A stretch of DNA of 64,000 bases from an uncultured Alkaliphilus sp. (GTDB lineage Bacteria > Bacillota > Clostridia > Peptostreptococcales > Natronincolaceae), in NCBI GenBank assembly GCA_938074565.1, contig CALJEQ010000006.1, forward strand, positions 62,001 to 126,000, in the 5' to 3' direction. Under the pieces are notes generated by a model, which was not told the DNA's origin, ran no database searches, and was given only the letters and a program-made list of their open reading frames with translations. Below are positions 25,606 to 36,364 of the stretch, piece by piece. Both the position numbers and the translations under genes were made by a program. Position 1 is the first letter of the stretch, and every line of letters starts with the position of its first letter.

Positions 25606-27582
25606 ATGGACACATTTAAAATAGTATCCGATTATCAACCAACAGGGGATCAACCAAAGGCAATTGAGGCTTTAACAAAAAGCATATTAAAGGGGACACC
25701 CCATCAGACTCTTTTAGGTGTTACTGGTTCAGGTAAAACCTTTACCATGGCTAATGTTATTCAAAATGTACAGAAACCAACATTGGTTATTGCCCATAAT
25801 AAGACTTTGGCAGCTCAGCTTTGTAGTGAGTTTAAGGAGTTCTTTCCAAATAATGCAGTGGAATACTTTGTTAGTTATTATGATTATTATCAACCAGAGG
25901 CGTATGTGGTACACTCTGACACCTATATAGAAAAAGATGCATCTATTAATGATGAAATAGATAAACTTAGACACTCCGCCACAGCTGCTTTATTAGAGCG
26001 AAGAGATGTAATTATTGTAGCAAGTGTATCTTGCATTTATGGTTTAGGGGACCCTGTAGAATATAAAAAACTAATGGTATCCCTGCGAACAGGTATGAAT
26101 AAAGATAGGGATCAAGTTCTAAGGCAGTTAGTTGATATTCAATATGAAAGAAATGATATAAACTTTGTACGGGGAGCCTTCCGAGTACGGGGGGATGTAG
26201 TAGAAATTTTTCCTGCATCTTCTTCAGAAAATGCTATTCGTGTGGACTTTTTTGGAGACGAAATAGAAAGAATTACAGAAGTAAACGCCCTAACAGGAGA
26301 AGTAATAGGTAGAAGAAATCATGTTTCTATTTTCCCTGCCTCTCATTATGCCACAGGTGCAGATAAAATAGAATTAGCCATTGGGGCGATAGAAAAAGAA
26401 CTGGAAGAGCGAGTAAAATATTTTAATGAAAAAGATAAATTAATAGAAGCTCAAAGAATTCAGCAAAGAACCATGTATGACATAGAAATGCTTAGGGAAG
26501 TCGGGTTTTGTCAAGGGATTGAAAACTATTCAAGACATTTAACTGGCAGGCAAGGGGGAAGTAGACCCTATACTTTACTAGATTATTTTCCTAAGGATTA
26601 TTTAATTATTGCAGATGAATCCCATGTGTCAATCCCACAAGTAAGAGGGATGTATAACGGTGATCGTGCTAGGAAAGAAACACTGGTGGAACATGGTTTC
26701 CGTCTTCCTTCTGCTTATGACAATAGACCATTGCAATTCCATGAATTTGAAAGTTTGATTAATCAGATGGTGTATGTTAGTGCAACTCCAGGCCCTTATG
26801 AACTGGAGAAGAAAGCACCAATTGTGGAGCAGATGATTAGACCCACAGGTTTATTAGACCCAATTGTAGAGTTAAGACCTGTGAAGGGACAAATAGATGA
26901 TTTAGTTTCGGAGATAAATAAGAGAATTGCCAAAAAGCAGAGGGTGTTGGTAACCACGTTAACTAAAAAAATGTCGGAGGACTTAACTAAATATTTAAAG
27001 GAATTAGATATTGCAGTTAGATACCTTCATTCAGATATAAAAACCATAGAAAGAATGGAAATTATAAGGGATTTAAGGTTAGGAGAATTTGATGTACTGG
27101 TGGGTATTAACCTGTTAAGGGAAGGACTAGACCTACCGGAAGTTAGTTTAGTGGCTATTTTAGATGCCGATAAAGAAGGTTTCTTAAGGTCAGAAACATC
27201 CCTTATACAGACCATTGGTCGAGCTGCTAGAAATGCAGAAGGTCGAGTTATTATGTATGGAGATAAATTAACAAAGTCTATGAAAAAGGCACTTGATGAA
27301 ACTGAAAGACGTAGAAAAATACAGCATGAATTTAATATAGAAAACAATATTGAACCAAAATCTATTATTAAAAAGGTAAGGGAAGTCATTGAAGCTACAA
27401 AAGTGGCAGAAGAAGAAGTGTCTTATAAAACGGGTAAGAAAAAAGACAAGCTTACTGGGGAAGCTTTACAACAATATATTAAGTCACTGGAAGTAGAAAT
27501 GCAGATGGCGGCAGAAAATTTACAATTTGAACGAGCAGCCCAATTAAGGGATGAAATTAAAGAAATTCAAAAGAAAAAGTAA
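25606..27582 (+). CDS. uvrB: excinuclease ABC subunit UvrB
   Basis: Damage-verifying helicase-like subunit of nucleotide excision repair, 658 residues from ATG 25606. It shows Walker [15 protein letters not shown], the beta-hairpin region [25 protein letters not shown], the motif [11 protein letters not shown], helicase motifs [17 protein letters not shown] and QTIGRAARN, and a C-terminal UVR domain ([17 protein letters not shown]) for UvrC binding. The frame opens at ATG 25579, but [19 protein letters not shown] is the usual UvrB start and AGAGAGG precedes 25606. It is followed after 15 bases by uvrA and sits behind a LexA box. Confidence 0.97.
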   Translation: MDTFKIVSDYQPTGDQPKAIEALTKSILKGTPHQTLLGVTGSGKTFTMANVIQNVQKPTLVIAHNKTLAAQLCSEFKEFFPNNAVEYFVSYYDYYQPEAYVVHSDTYIEKDASINDEIDKLRHSATAALLERRDVIIVASVSCIYGLGDPVEYKKLMVSLRTGMNKDRDQVLRQLVDIQYERNDINFVRGAFRVRGDVVEIFPASSSENAIRVDFFGDEIERITEVNALTGEVIGRRNHVSIFPASHYATGADKIELAIGAIEKELEERVKYFNEKDKLIEAQRIQQRTMYDIEMLREVGFCQGIENYSRHLTGRQGGSRPYTLLDYFPKDYLIIADESHVSIPQVRGMYNGDRARKETLVEHGFRLPSAYDNRPLQFHEFESLINQMVYVSATPGPYELEKKAPIVEQMIRPTGLLDPIVELRPVKGQIDDLVSEINKRIAKKQRVLVTTLTKKMSEDLTKYLKELDIAVRYLHSDIKTIERMEIIRDLRLGEFDVLVGINLLREGLDLPEVSLVAILDADKEGFLRSETSLIQTIGRAARNAEGRVIMYGDKLTKSMKKALDETERRRKIQHEFNIENNIEPKSIIKKVREVIEATKVAEEEVSYKTGKKKDKLTGEALQQYIKSLEVEMQMAAENLQFERAAQLRDEIKEIQKKK

Positions 27583-27597
27583 GAAGAGGGTGTAAAA

Positions 27598-30429
27598 ATG
27601 CCACGGGATAAAATTATAATAAAAGGTGCTAGAGAGCATAATTTAAAAAATATTAGTGTAGAAATACCAAGGGAAAAGTTTGTGGTATTAACGGGTTTAT
27701 CGGGTTCAGGGAAATCTTCATTAGCCTTTGACACCATTTATGCAGAAGGGCAAAGGAGATATATAGAAAGTTTATCGGCCTATGCAAGACAGTTTTTGGG
27801 ACAAATGGAAAAGCCAGATGTAGACTATATTGAAGGGTTGTCACCTGCCATATCGATAGATCAAAAAACCACCAGTAAGAATCCCCGTTCTACTGTAGGA
27901 ACAGTTACCGAAATTTATGATTATTTAAGATTATTATATGCTAGAGTGGGTTCACCCCATTGCCCTGTTTGTGGTATTGAAATCAGTCAAATGACCGTTG
28001 AACAGATTGTGGACAAGATTATGGAGTTTGGAGATGGGGCAAAGTTGCAAATTTTAGCCCCTATAATTAGAGGTAAAAAGGGAGAACATCAAAAAATACT
28101 TGAAGATATAAAAAAGGAAGGTTTTGTTAGAGTAAGAGTAAATGGTGAAGTTGTGGATCTTCACGAAGAAATTAAATTAGCTAAAACAAAAAAGCATAAT
28201 ATAGAAGTTGTGGTGGATCGTATTATTCTTAAAGAAGGTATTCAACAACGACTAGCGGACTCTGTAGAAACGGTATTGAAGTTAACGGAAGGCTTAGTAG
28301 TGGTGGATATTATAGGACAGGAAGAAATTTTGTTTTCTACTAAATTTGCTTGCCCAGAACATGGAATAGGGATAGAAGAAATGGCTCCACGAATGTTTTC
28401 TTTCAATAGCCCTTTTGGAGCATGTCCTGAATGTAATGGTATAGGACATATGAAAGTGGTTGACCCAGACTTAGTTATTCCTAATGATAATTTATCCATT
28501 CGACAAGGTGGAATTGCACCTTGGACCAGCACTAATGGAGCCACATCTGAAAATACCTATTATTTTAAAATGATGGAAAGTTTAGCAAATTCTTTTGGTG
28601 TTGACATAGATGCACCAATAAAGGACTTGTCAAAGGAATTTATTGATGCACTTTTATATGGAACAGTTGACCATAAGGTTAATTTTGAATATGAATCTAA
28701 ATATGGTGGTACAAGAAATTTTGAGTCTACTTTTGAAGGGGTTATTCCTAATTTAGAAAGAAGATATAAAGAGACTAATTCAGATTATATAAGGGAAAAA
28801 ATTGAAGAATATATGAGTGAAAACCCATGTCAACAATGTAAAGGTGCAAGATTAAAGGATGTAGCACTGGCGGTTACTGTTGGTGGTTGTAATATTCATA
28901 AGATAACAGAAATGTCTGTAGGGGAAGCTAAGGTCTTCTTTGACGACATTAAGTTGGATGAACGTAAAAGTTTTATAGCAACTCAAATATTAAAGGAAAT
29001 AAGAGGCAGGTTGACATTTTTACTGGATGTGGGACTGGATTATTTAACACTTTCAAGAAGTGCAGGAACATTATCTGGGGGAGAATCCCAAAGAATTCGA
29101 CTGGCAACTCAAATAGGCTCTAGCCTTGTGGGGGTACTCTATATTTTAGATGAACCTAGTATTGGGCTTCATCAAAGGGATAATGACAGATTAATAAAAA
29201 CCTTAAGGAATCTTGCTGACATTGGAAATACAGTTATTGTGGTGGAACATGACGAAGATACTATTTGTAGTGCCGATCATGTTATTGATATTGGACCAGG
29301 TGCAGGTATTCATGGTGGAGAAGTGGTGGCACAAGGAAGCATTGAAGAAATAAAAGCTTGTAATGAATCAATTACAGGACAATATTTAAGTGGAGTTAAA
29401 AGAATAGCAATACCTTCCGAAAGGAGACAACCAAATGGTAAGTGGCTTTCTATTAAAGGAGCCAATGAAAATAACTTAAAGAAATTGGATGCAGATATTC
29501 CTTTAGGGGTATTCACTTGTATTACAGGTGTGTCGGGTTCTGGTAAAAGTACTTTAATTAATGAAATATTATATAAAAAAATAGCCCAAGAAATTCATGG
29601 GGCAAAAAGCAAACCAGGTAATCATCAACTAATTGATGGAATACAGCATATTGATAAAGTAATAGATATAGATCAATCTCCTATTGGTAGAACTCCAAGA
29701 TCTAACCCTGCCACTTATACGGGTGTTTTTGATGATATTAGAGATGTGTTTTCTCAAACAACCCAGTCGAAAATGAGGGGTTATCTAAAAGGAAGATTTA
29801 GTTTTAATATTAAAGGTGGAAGATGTGAGGCATGTAGTGGAGACGGGATTATTAAAATAGAAATGCACTTTCTTCCTGATGTGTATGTTCCTTGTGAAGT
29901 ATGTAAAGGAAAGAGATATAATAGGGAAACACTAGAGGTTAAATATAAAGATAAAACTATTTCAGATGTATTGCATATGAATGTAGAAGAAGCCTTGTCA
30001 TTTTTTGAAAATATTCCTAAAATAAAAAGAAAGTTAGAAACTCTTTATGATGTTGGTTTAGGTTATATAAAATTAGGACAACCCTCTACGCAATTATCTG
30101 GTGGTGAAGCCCAAAGAATAAAATTGGCTTCAGAATTAAGTAAAAGAAGTACGGGAAAAACCCTATATATTCTTGATGAACCCACTACAGGTTTACACTT
30201 TGCTGACATCCATCGTTTAATTGATGTCTTGCAAAAATTAGTGGATACAGGTAATTCAGTTTTAGTTATTGAACATAATTTAGATGTGATTAAAACTGCT
30301 GACTATATAATTGATTTAGGGCCAGAAGGAGGTACTAAAGGTGGTACCATCATTGCAAAAGGAACGCCTGAAGATGTTGTAAAAGTAAAAAATTCCTATA
30401 CAGGAAAATTTTTAAAAAGATTAATATAA
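27598..30429 (+). CDS. uvrA: excinuclease ABC subunit UvrA
   Basis: Damage-recognition ATPase of nucleotide excision repair, 943 residues, standard length. It has two ABC modules with Walker [10 protein letters not shown] near the N-terminus and GVSGSGKST in the second half, and signatures [13 protein letters not shown] and [13 protein letters not shown]. Zinc-finger cysteines are present at [28 protein letters not shown] and CEVCKGKRY. The protein dimerises, loads UvrB and leaves. It is co-transcribed with uvrB in a SOS-controlled operon. There is no obvious terminator directly after the stop; a GACC/GGTT hairpin with Ts lies near 30545. Confidence 0.97.
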   Translation: MPRDKIIIKGAREHNLKNISVEIPREKFVVLTGLSGSGKSSLAFDTIYAEGQRRYIESLSAYARQFLGQMEKPDVDYIEGLSPAISIDQKTTSKNPRSTVGTVTEIYDYLRLLYARVGSPHCPVCGIEISQMTVEQIVDKIMEFGDGAKLQILAPIIRGKKGEHQKILEDIKKEGFVRVRVNGEVVDLHEEIKLAKTKKHNIEVVVDRIILKEGIQQRLADSVETVLKLTEGLVVVDIIGQEEILFSTKFACPEHGIGIEEMAPRMFSFNSPFGACPECNGIGHMKVVDPDLVIPNDNLSIRQGGIAPWTSTNGATSENTYYFKMMESLANSFGVDIDAPIKDLSKEFIDALLYGTVDHKVNFEYESKYGGTRNFESTFEGVIPNLERRYKETNSDYIREKIEEYMSENPCQQCKGARLKDVALAVTVGGCNIHKITEMSVGEAKVFFDDIKLDERKSFIATQILKEIRGRLTFLLDVGLDYLTLSRSAGTLSGGESQRIRLATQIGSSLVGVLYILDEPSIGLHQRDNDRLIKTLRNLADIGNTVIVVEHDEDTICSADHVIDIGPGAGIHGGEVVAQGSIEEIKACNESITGQYLSGVKRIAIPSERRQPNGKWLSIKGANENNLKKLDADIPLGVFTCITGVSGSGKSTLINEILYKKIAQEIHGAKSKPGNHQLIDGIQHIDKVIDIDQSPIGRTPRSNPATYTGVFDDIRDVFSQTTQSKMRGYLKGRFSFNIKGGRCEACSGDGIIKIEMHFLPDVYVPCEVCKGKRYNRETLEVKYKDKTISDVLHMNVEEALSFFENIPKIKRKLETLYDVGLGYIKLGQPSTQLSGGEAQRIKLASELSKRSTGKTLYILDEPTTGLHFADIHRLIDVLQKLVDTGNSVLVIEHNLDVIKTADYIIDLGPEGGTKGGTIIAKGTPEDVVKVKNSYTGKFLKRLI

Positions 30430-30569
30430 ATGGGAAAAAATACATTTCTGTTGGTTGCAATAATACATTTTGTAAATAAATAAGCATATATTACTATAGG
30501 AAAAAACCTTTTTTATCTGTACAATTATAGGTAATAGTTTTTGCAGACCTATTTAGGAGGTTTTTTTGT

Positions 30570-31196
30570 ATGAATGATTATTTACAGGTTGGTATGCCCA
30601 TTAAATTGGAAGTTGAGGTTGTTCCTCCTTATCTCTCCTTTTGGGGTGCAATTTCAAAAGTTAACGGGGATGAATTAACGGTTAAAATAGACGGACATTA
30701 TGCTCAAAATGAAGTCCGTAGGGTAAAATGTACAATTCCAAAAGATACTAAGGCTTGTATATTTGAAACATTTATTATAAAAGGCAGTGATCACTTGTTG
30801 ATTTTAAAGATGCCATTAGATGAAGATTTATCTGTAATACAAAGAAGAAAGTATGTAAGGGCATCTGTTGACTTACCTGTAAATTGTTATCTGATAGGTA
30901 TTAATGATCAAAAAGTTGAAAGTCATAAATTATTCCCTGCTGTGGCGAAGGATATTAGTGGTGGAGGTATTCTATTAAATAGTTCTCTATCTTTACCAAC
31001 AGGAACAATTATTGTTTTTGAATTGGAGTTAAGTAATCAAAAACTATTGTTAACAGCTAAAGTATTAAGGAATACCGAAAATGCTGAAAATAAATCCCGT
31101 GACTTAGGGTGTGAATTTTTAGGTATAGATGAAACCGATCGGCAAAGAATAATTTCTTATTGTACTAAGATGCAAATTCAAAAGAAGCGAAGATAA
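30570..31196 (+). CDS. PilZ domain protein, probable c-di-GMP receptor
   Basis: A 208-residue protein with an N-terminal YcgR-N/YpfA-like beta domain (residues 1-95, VGMPIKLEVEVVPPYLSFWGAISKV) and a C-terminal PilZ domain. The c-di-GMP binding elements are present: QRRKYVRASVDLPV (RxxxR) and AKDISGGGILL (D/N-x-S-x-x-G). Proteins of this type slow flagellar rotation or alter other surface functions in response to c-di-GMP. No motility gene is nearby, so the partner is unknown. AGGAGG lies 6 bases before the ATG. A strong bidirectional terminator separates it from the convergent gene downstream. Confidence 0.88.
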   Translation: MNDYLQVGMPIKLEVEVVPPYLSFWGAISKVNGDELTVKIDGHYAQNEVRRVKCTIPKDTKACIFETFIIKGSDHLLILKMPLDEDLSVIQRRKYVRASVDLPVNCYLIGINDQKVESHKLFPAVAKDISGGGILLNSSLSLPTGTIIVFELELSNQKLLLTAKVLRNTENAENKSRDLGCEFLGIDETDRQRIISYCTKMQIQKKRR

Positions 31197-31199
31197 AAA

Positions 31200-31247
31200 A
31201 GTAGCACCTTATTGTATTTTTTAATACATTAAGGTGCTACTCTTTTT
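31200..31247. terminator. bidirectional terminator
   Basis: A long stem (GTAGCACCTTA with TAAGGTGCTAC, plus inner GTATT with AATAC) lies between two convergent genes. T tracts follow on both strands. Confidence 0.88.
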
Positions 31248-31270
31248 ATCTATAAGCAGTATGGGATAAT

Positions 31271-31975
31271 TTAGATGTCATCTTGAGTACTTCCTTCAGG
31301 AATATTCATCATAACGAGAAATTGTTGTAGCTCTTGTTTTTCTTCCTCTGAAATAGACATTACTAATTTTCCAGATTCGGCTGGCAACTTAAGTTCCAAT
31401 GCTGTATCCCTAAATAGATAATGTTGTAGTTTTGTATAGGGATAATAGCCAGAAGAATTAAAAAAAGCTGTAGTAAGGGGTAGATCTAAGCGAAGATCTA
31501 GCCCTTTTATTATAATACCTTCTTTTAAAAAGTAGACATGTGTTCGTTTCTTAGAAAATCCTAAAATAATTCTAAATAATGCTATTGTAGTAATAAACAA
31601 AATGATTCTTAACAAAATAACTTCATTAAGATAAGAACGTTGAAATAATGGCAAAATATATATTAGAAATGGTATAATATAATAGATTATTTTATCACCA
31701 AAGGAAAAGGAAGTAATTGGATATGTCATAATGGAGTTATTTTTAGAATACTTGTGGTTCAATAAGGTTCTTATTATAATTTGTAGAATAGCAAAAGTGA
31801 GTAGACTAAGGATAAACACAACAGCTTTGTATACTTCAACAAGTATAGTAGGCGTCATTATTTTTTCAAAGCTGTAAGCCAAAAGCAAATAAGTTAGTTG
31901 TTGAATTAAAGGATACAATAAAAAAATAATAAAGGACGAAGTTATAAAAACAATTGTTCTAAAAGTGTTATACAT
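31271..31975 (-). CDS. membrane protein of unknown function
   Basis: A 234-residue - strand protein with about five membrane segments in the first 150 residues (TIVFITSSFIIFLLYPLIQ, AVVFILSLLTFAILQIII, IIYYIIPFLIYILPLF, VILLRIILFITTIALFRIIL). A soluble C-terminal part (VYFLKEGIIIKGLDLRLDLPLTTAFF to the end) has the look of a bacterial PH-like domain. I do not recognise a named family. The start follows AGGAGGTA on the - strand. It lies alone between PilZ and uvrC genes; the latter is divergent, with overlapping upstream regions. Confidence 0.75.
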   Translation of the reverse strand: MYNTFRTIVFITSSFIIFLLYPLIQQLTYLLLAYSFEKIMTPTILVEVYKAVVFILSLLTFAILQIIIRTLLNHKYSKNNSIMTYPITSFSFGDKIIYYIIPFLIYILPLFQRSYLNEVILLRIILFITTIALFRIILGFSKKRTHVYFLKEGIIIKGLDLRLDLPLTTAFFNSSGYYPYTKLQHYLFRDTALELKLPAESGKLVMSISEEEKQELQQFLVMMNIPEGSTQDDI

Positions 31976-32067
31976 TATAGTACCTCCTAATAATTACAAG
32001 AATCTATACATTATTGTATCCAAAAACCATGAAAACTTCAACTGGTTCTCTTAAAGGGGGAAGAAAA

Positions 32068-33954
32068 TTGTTTGACTTGAAAGAACATTTAAAAATATTA
32101 CCAGATAAACCTGGTGTATATATAATGAAAAATAGTGATGATGAAGTGATTTATGTGGGAAAAGCCATCTCATTAAAAAATAGGGTTAGACAATACTTTC
32201 AAAGTAGTAAAAATCATTCATCAAAAGTTCGAGCAATGGTGTCTAATATAGATCACTTTGAATATATCGTTACAGACACTGAATTAGAAGCATTAATTTT
32301 GGAGTGTAACTTAATTAAAAAATATAGACCTAAGTATAATGTATTGTTAAGGGATGATAAGACCTATCCCCATATTAAAGTAACCTTAAACGAGGCTTAC
32401 CCTAGGGTAATTAAAACGAGACGAGTTTTAAAAGATAAAGGAAAATATTTTGGCCCTTATACAAATATAGGGGCGTTAAACCAAACTTTAGAAATAATCC
32501 ATCAACTTTATCCAATAAGAAGTTGTAAGAAAAATATAGATAGAATGATTGAGAGAAAAGAAAGACCTTGCTTAAACTTTCATATTAAAAAGTGTATGGG
32601 ACCTTGTAGAGGTGAAGAGGGCAAAGAAGAATATAATAGAATGATTCAAGAAATTATTATGATACTAAGTGGGAAAGAAGCCCAGTTAATTAAAACTCTA
32701 GAAGGAAAGATGAAGGAAGCTGCAAAGGAAATGGATTTTGAACAAGCTGCTGTTTTTAGAGATCAACTTATGGCAATTGAAAGCACCTTAGAAAAACAGA
32801 AAATAGTATCAAATCAAACCGTTGATCAAGATGTAATTGCATTAGCCATAGGGGAAGATATTAATTGTGGTGTGGTTTTCTTCATTAGAGAAGGTAAATT
32901 AATACATCGAGAACCATTTACCCTTACTTCTGATGAAGGCGAGACAAAGGAAGAATTATTAACTGCATTTATTAAACAGTTTTATAATAACATGGACTAC
33001 ATTCCAAAAGAAATTTTGATAGAAGAAAAGTTACAGGAAGAAGAAGTATTACAAGCTTGGTTAAGTAATAAAAGAGGTAGCAAAGTACAGTTAAAAGTAC
33101 CCATACGGGGGGATAAAAAAGACATTTTAGAAATGGCGGAAAAAAATGCTGCCACAACTTTAATGCAGTATAAATCCCTTCATAAAGCTTCGGAAAAAAA
33201 TCCGACGGAGGAATTAAAACAGTTACAGGAACTATTATCCATTGATGAAATTCCTTTTAGAATAGAGTCTTATGATATTTCTAACATTAGTGGACTACAG
33301 TCGGTGGGGTCAATGATTGTGTTTGAGGAAGGAAAAGCAAAATATAGGGATTATAGAAGATTTAAGATAAAAACCATTACAGGGCCCAATGACTATGGAA
33401 GCTTAGAAGAAATACTTCATAGACGGTTTTCTAGGGGTTTACTGGAGACGGAACAACTTCTATCGGGTGAAATCGCCATGACCGAAGGCAAATTTTTAGT
33501 TTTTCCAGATCTGATCATGGTGGATGGAGGTTTTGGACAAGTAAGTAGTGTTAAAAAAGTATTAGACTTGCTATCGTTAGACATACCTGTTTGTGGTATG
33601 ATTAAGGATGATAAACATAAAACTAGAGGGTTGGCTTTTGAAGGTAGAGAGATTATATTGGAGAAAAGTACGCCATTATTTCGTCTCATCTATAAGATAC
33701 AAGAAGAAGTTCATCGGTTTGCCATCACTTATCATAAAACTTTAAGAAAAAAGACAATGCTACATTCAGAGTTGGAGGATATTAATGGAGTGGGTGAAGC
33801 CCGTAGAAAAGCCTTGATTAAATATTTTGGAGAGATGGATAAAATTAAAAATGCTTCTATAGAAGAATTATTGAAGGTGGATGGTATGAATAAGAAGGTG
33901 GCAGAAAACATAGTAAGTTACTTCCATCAATTAAATGAAGAAAAAGAATCGTAA
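32068..33954 (+). CDS. uvrC: excinuclease ABC subunit UvrC
   Basis: Dual-incision nuclease of nucleotide excision repair, 628 residues. It has an N-terminal GIY-YIG domain for the 3' cut (LPDKPGVYIMKN, VIYVGKAISLKNRVRQYF), the cysteine-rich region (CLNFHIKKCMGPC), a UVR domain (AAKEMDFEQAAVFRDQL), the RNase H-like nuclease for the 5' cut (IESYDISNISGLQSVGSM, LIMVDGGFGQ) and C-terminal helix-hairpin-helix motifs. The start is TTG 32068 behind AAAGGGGGAAG; the frame opens at ATG 32014, but that N-terminus is not family-like. No LexA box was seen here, unlike uvrBA. hprK follows after 23 bases. Confidence 0.96.
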   Translation: MFDLKEHLKILPDKPGVYIMKNSDDEVIYVGKAISLKNRVRQYFQSSKNHSSKVRAMVSNIDHFEYIVTDTELEALILECNLIKKYRPKYNVLLRDDKTYPHIKVTLNEAYPRVIKTRRVLKDKGKYFGPYTNIGALNQTLEIIHQLYPIRSCKKNIDRMIERKERPCLNFHIKKCMGPCRGEEGKEEYNRMIQEIIMILSGKEAQLIKTLEGKMKEAAKEMDFEQAAVFRDQLMAIESTLEKQKIVSNQTVDQDVIALAIGEDINCGVVFFIREGKLIHREPFTLTSDEGETKEELLTAFIKQFYNNMDYIPKEILIEEKLQEEEVLQAWLSNKRGSKVQLKVPIRGDKKDILEMAEKNAATTLMQYKSLHKASEKNPTEELKQLQELLSIDEIPFRIESYDISNISGLQSVGSMIVFEEGKAKYRDYRRFKIKTITGPNDYGSLEEILHRRFSRGLLETEQLLSGEIAMTEGKFLVFPDLIMVDGGFGQVSSVKKVLDLLSLDIPVCGMIKDDKHKTRGLAFEGREIILEKSTPLFRLIYKIQEEVHRFAITYHKTLRKKTMLHSELEDINGVGEARRKALIKYFGEMDKIKNASIEELLKVDGMNKKVAENIVSYFHQLNEEKES

Positions 33955-33977
33955 GTACTGCAAGGAGATGGATAAAA

Positions 33978-34922
33978 ATGGATAAAGATACTAATGTAAA
34001 ATCAATAACTGTTAAGAAAATGATAGAAGACTTAAAACTAGAGGAAATTAATAACCCTGTAAATGAAATACAACATATTACAACAACGGAGTTAAACAGA
34101 CCAGGTATTCAATTGGCAGGTTTCTTTCATTATTTTGCTTATGAAAGAATTCAAATTATAGGGAAGGTGGAACATTGCTATTTAGGCACCCTTCACCCAG
34201 ACATTCGACATCAACGTTTTAATAAAATATTTTCTTATGATCTACCTTGTGTTATTGTCAGTAGAGATTTAGAAATTTATGATGAAATGTTACAAGCGGC
34301 AGAAAAATATCAGAGAAAAATTTTAAGAAGTGATTTGAATACCACTCAATTAATTAGTAAACTGGTTAATTATCTTGAGGATAAACTAGCACCAACGGTT
34401 ACTTTACATGGTGTATTAATGGATATATACGGTGTTGGGGTTTTAATTACTGGAAAAAGTGGAATTGGAAAAAGTGAAACTGCTGTTGAACTGATCAAGA
34501 GGGGACATCTGTTGGTGGCGGATGACTCAGTGGAAATTAAAAGGATTGGACACGATCTTTTGGTGGGTTCTGCACCAGAATTAATAAGACATATGATAGA
34601 AGTTAGAGGTATAGGCATTATGGACATTAAAAGTCTATTTGGTGTAGGGGCTATTAAAGAGAGTACTCAAATAGATTTAGTTATTAACTTGGAAGAATGG
34701 GATTCCAGTAAGAGTTATGACCGTTTAGGATTAGATGATAGTTATCGTGAAATATTAGGAATGAAGATGAATGAAGTGATTATTCCAATTAAACCAGCAA
34801 GAAATGTTGCCCTCTTAATAGAAGTAGCAGCTAGAAACTATAGGCAAAAAGAAATGGGTTATCATGCTGCTAAAGAATTTAATGATAGATTAATGAGTAA
34901 ATTGGCTAGACATGACGGTTAA
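33978..34922 (+). CDS. hprK: HPr kinase/phosphorylase
   Basis: HprK phosphorylates HPr on Ser-46 in response to glycolytic intermediates and ATP, and reverses it with phosphate, setting carbon catabolite control. The 314-residue protein has the family N-terminal domain and the C-terminal catalytic domain with P-loop ITGKSGIGKSETAVELIKRGH, LVADDSVEIKR and the signature LIRHMIEVRGIGIMDI, plus LFGVGAI and VIIPIKPARNVALLIEVAARN. Length is standard. It follows uvrC closely and precedes a ROK glucokinase, a sensible carbon-metabolism pairing. Confidence 0.96.
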   Translation: MDKDTNVKSITVKKMIEDLKLEEINNPVNEIQHITTTELNRPGIQLAGFFHYFAYERIQIIGKVEHCYLGTLHPDIRHQRFNKIFSYDLPCVIVSRDLEIYDEMLQAAEKYQRKILRSDLNTTQLISKLVNYLEDKLAPTVTLHGVLMDIYGVGVLITGKSGIGKSETAVELIKRGHLLVADDSVEIKRIGHDLLVGSAPELIRHMIEVRGIGIMDIKSLFGVGAIKESTQIDLVINLEEWDSSKSYDRLGLDDSYREILGMKMNEVIIPIKPARNVALLIEVAARNYRQKEMGYHAAKEFNDRLMSKLARHDG

Positions 34923-35019
34923 ATAATAATACTAAAGTTAATAAAAATATACAAATAGGTTTATGGATAAATAAAAAAATGGTAGAATTTATTTAGATAA
35001 AAAATGAGGGGGAAAAATA

Positions 35020-35970
35020 ATGTATTTAGTTGGTATTGATTTAGGTGGTACAGAAATAAAGGGTGGTCTTTTTACTACTGATGGTGAGGCTATTCAAAAG
35101 TCAAGCGTTAAGACTCCCGTTGTTGAAGGCTTTGATGGTGTATGTAATGCAATTAATGGGTTAATAAATAGTCTTGTTAATGAAGCTGGATTAGATAGAA
35201 AAGATATAAAGGCTGTTGGTGTAGGTATTCCAGGAATCTGCGATGGAGAGGGATTAGTATATTCAGCTGTAAATTTATACTGGGAAAATGTACCGTTAGG
35301 TAAAAAACTAAGAGAACTAACGGGTTTAGACATTTATGTAGAAAATGATGCAACCATTGCTGCTATTGGTGAAGCAGCAGTAGGTACTATGAAAACAGCA
35401 AAAAATGCAGTATTTATTACTTTAGGGACAGGAGTTGGTGGTGGAATTATCATCAATGGACAGCCCTATAGTGGAAGTCATGGGTTAGGCAGTGAGTTGG
35501 GACATATGATTATTGGAGAAAATTACTATAATTGTAATTGTGGTAGTAATGGTTGTTTAGAGACCTTTGCCTCTGCCACAGCTTTAATTAAATATACGCA
35601 AAAACTTATTAAAGACGAAAATAGAGATAGTATTATATTAGAAAAGGTACAGGGGGATTTAGAGAAGTTAAATGCTAAAATCATCTTTGATTCAGCTAAA
35701 GAAGGAGATGAAGTAGCATCACTGGCTGTAAAAAGGTTAGTAAAATATTTATCCATAGGAATAGCAAATATTATTAATCTATTAGACCCTGAAATAATTG
35801 CCATAGGTGGAGGGTTATCTAAAGCAGGAGATTACTTAATTGACTTAATAAAAAACGAAGTAGACAAATATGTGTTCTATAAAAAAGAAAAAATTCGTTG
35901 CCAGTTATTAATAGCTGAATTGGAAAATGATGCAGGTATTATTGGTGCAGCTATGTTTGCTAGAATATAA
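35020..35970 (+). CDS. glcK: ROK family glucokinase
   Basis: A 316-residue kinase that phosphorylates glucose or a related hexose with ATP in the cytoplasm. It has the ATP phosphate motif VGIDLGGTEIKGGLF, the catalytic region VENDATIAAIGEA, GTGVGGGIIINGQPYSG, HGLGSELGHMII and the ROK zinc motif CNCGSNGCLETFAS (CxCGxxGCxE). These match glucokinases of the ROK family more than repressors, since no N-terminal helix-turn-helix is present. It lies downstream of hprK and has its own ribosome site, GAGGGGG. A terminator follows. Confidence 0.9.
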   Translation: MYLVGIDLGGTEIKGGLFTTDGEAIQKSSVKTPVVEGFDGVCNAINGLINSLVNEAGLDRKDIKAVGVGIPGICDGEGLVYSAVNLYWENVPLGKKLRELTGLDIYVENDATIAAIGEAAVGTMKTAKNAVFITLGTGVGGGIIINGQPYSGSHGLGSELGHMIIGENYYNCNCGSNGCLETFASATALIKYTQKLIKDENRDSIILEKVQGDLEKLNAKIIFDSAKEGDEVASLAVKRLVKYLSIGIANIINLLDPEIIAIGGGLSKAGDYLIDLIKNEVDKYVFYKKEKIRCQLLIAELENDAGIIGAAMFARI

Positions 35971-35998
35971 ATAGTAGGTACTACAGGATAAAACTATT

Positions 35999-36034
35999 AA
36001 GACTGATAAAAGATCATTTTATTGGTCTTTTTAT
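35999..36034 (+). terminator. Rho-independent terminator after glucokinase
   Basis: AAGAC-GATAAAA and TTTTAT-GGTCTT arms (35999-36029) lead into a T run. Confidence 0.7.
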
Positions 36035-36047
36035 CCATTTAAAACAA

Positions 36048-36065
36048 TTGTTAGTTAATTAACAA
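36048..36065. promoter_or_regulatory. Rex operator-like site 1 upstream of hydrogenase operon
   Basis: TTGTTAGTTAATTAACAA at 36048-36065 matches the Rex consensus TTGTTAA-N4-TTAACAA in 13 of 14 half-site positions. Rex represses fermentation and hydrogenase genes in Clostridia when NAD+ is high. It lies about 300 bases before the operon. Confidence 0.65.
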
Positions 36066-36158
36066 GTAATTTTGCAGTAGATATTAATTAAAATAAAGTT
36101 GTTTTATGAGTTTTAACGAATTATTAATATTTTGTTGTGTTTTTTTATTAAATAATAA

Positions 36159-36188
36159 TTGCTATAAATAATGTTTATGGTATATAAT
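36159..36188 (+). promoter_or_regulatory. candidate promoter of hydrogenase operon
   Basis: TTGCTA (36159-36164) is followed after 18 bases by TATAAT (36183-36188). A TGG-TATATA extended -10 reading overlaps it. It lies between the two Rex-like sites. Confidence 0.45.
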
Positions 36189-36282
36189 CAAATTAGATGT
36201 TTATAACATAACAAAAAGAGACATTTTTCGACATGACTCTTCTGAAGGGGCATACTTGCCCTATGGCATTTTACGTAAATCA

Positions 36283-36300
36283 TAGTTAATTATTTAACAA
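36283..36300. promoter_or_regulatory. Rex operator-like site 2 upstream of hydrogenase operon
   Basis: TAGTTAATTATTTAACAA at 36283-36300: the right half TTAACAA is perfect and the left half TAGTTAA matches 5 of 7 positions. It is about 65 bases before the first start codon. Confidence 0.55.
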
Positions 36301-36364
36301 ACAATGAATAGTTGATGCAGGCATGCATTAATACTTTCATGTAATAAATTTAGGAGGGACATAA

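Noticed and set aside
36249..36262. GGGCATACTTGCCC hairpin in the hydrogenase leader as regulator
   Set aside because: A simple short stem without further structure; not enough to claim a function.
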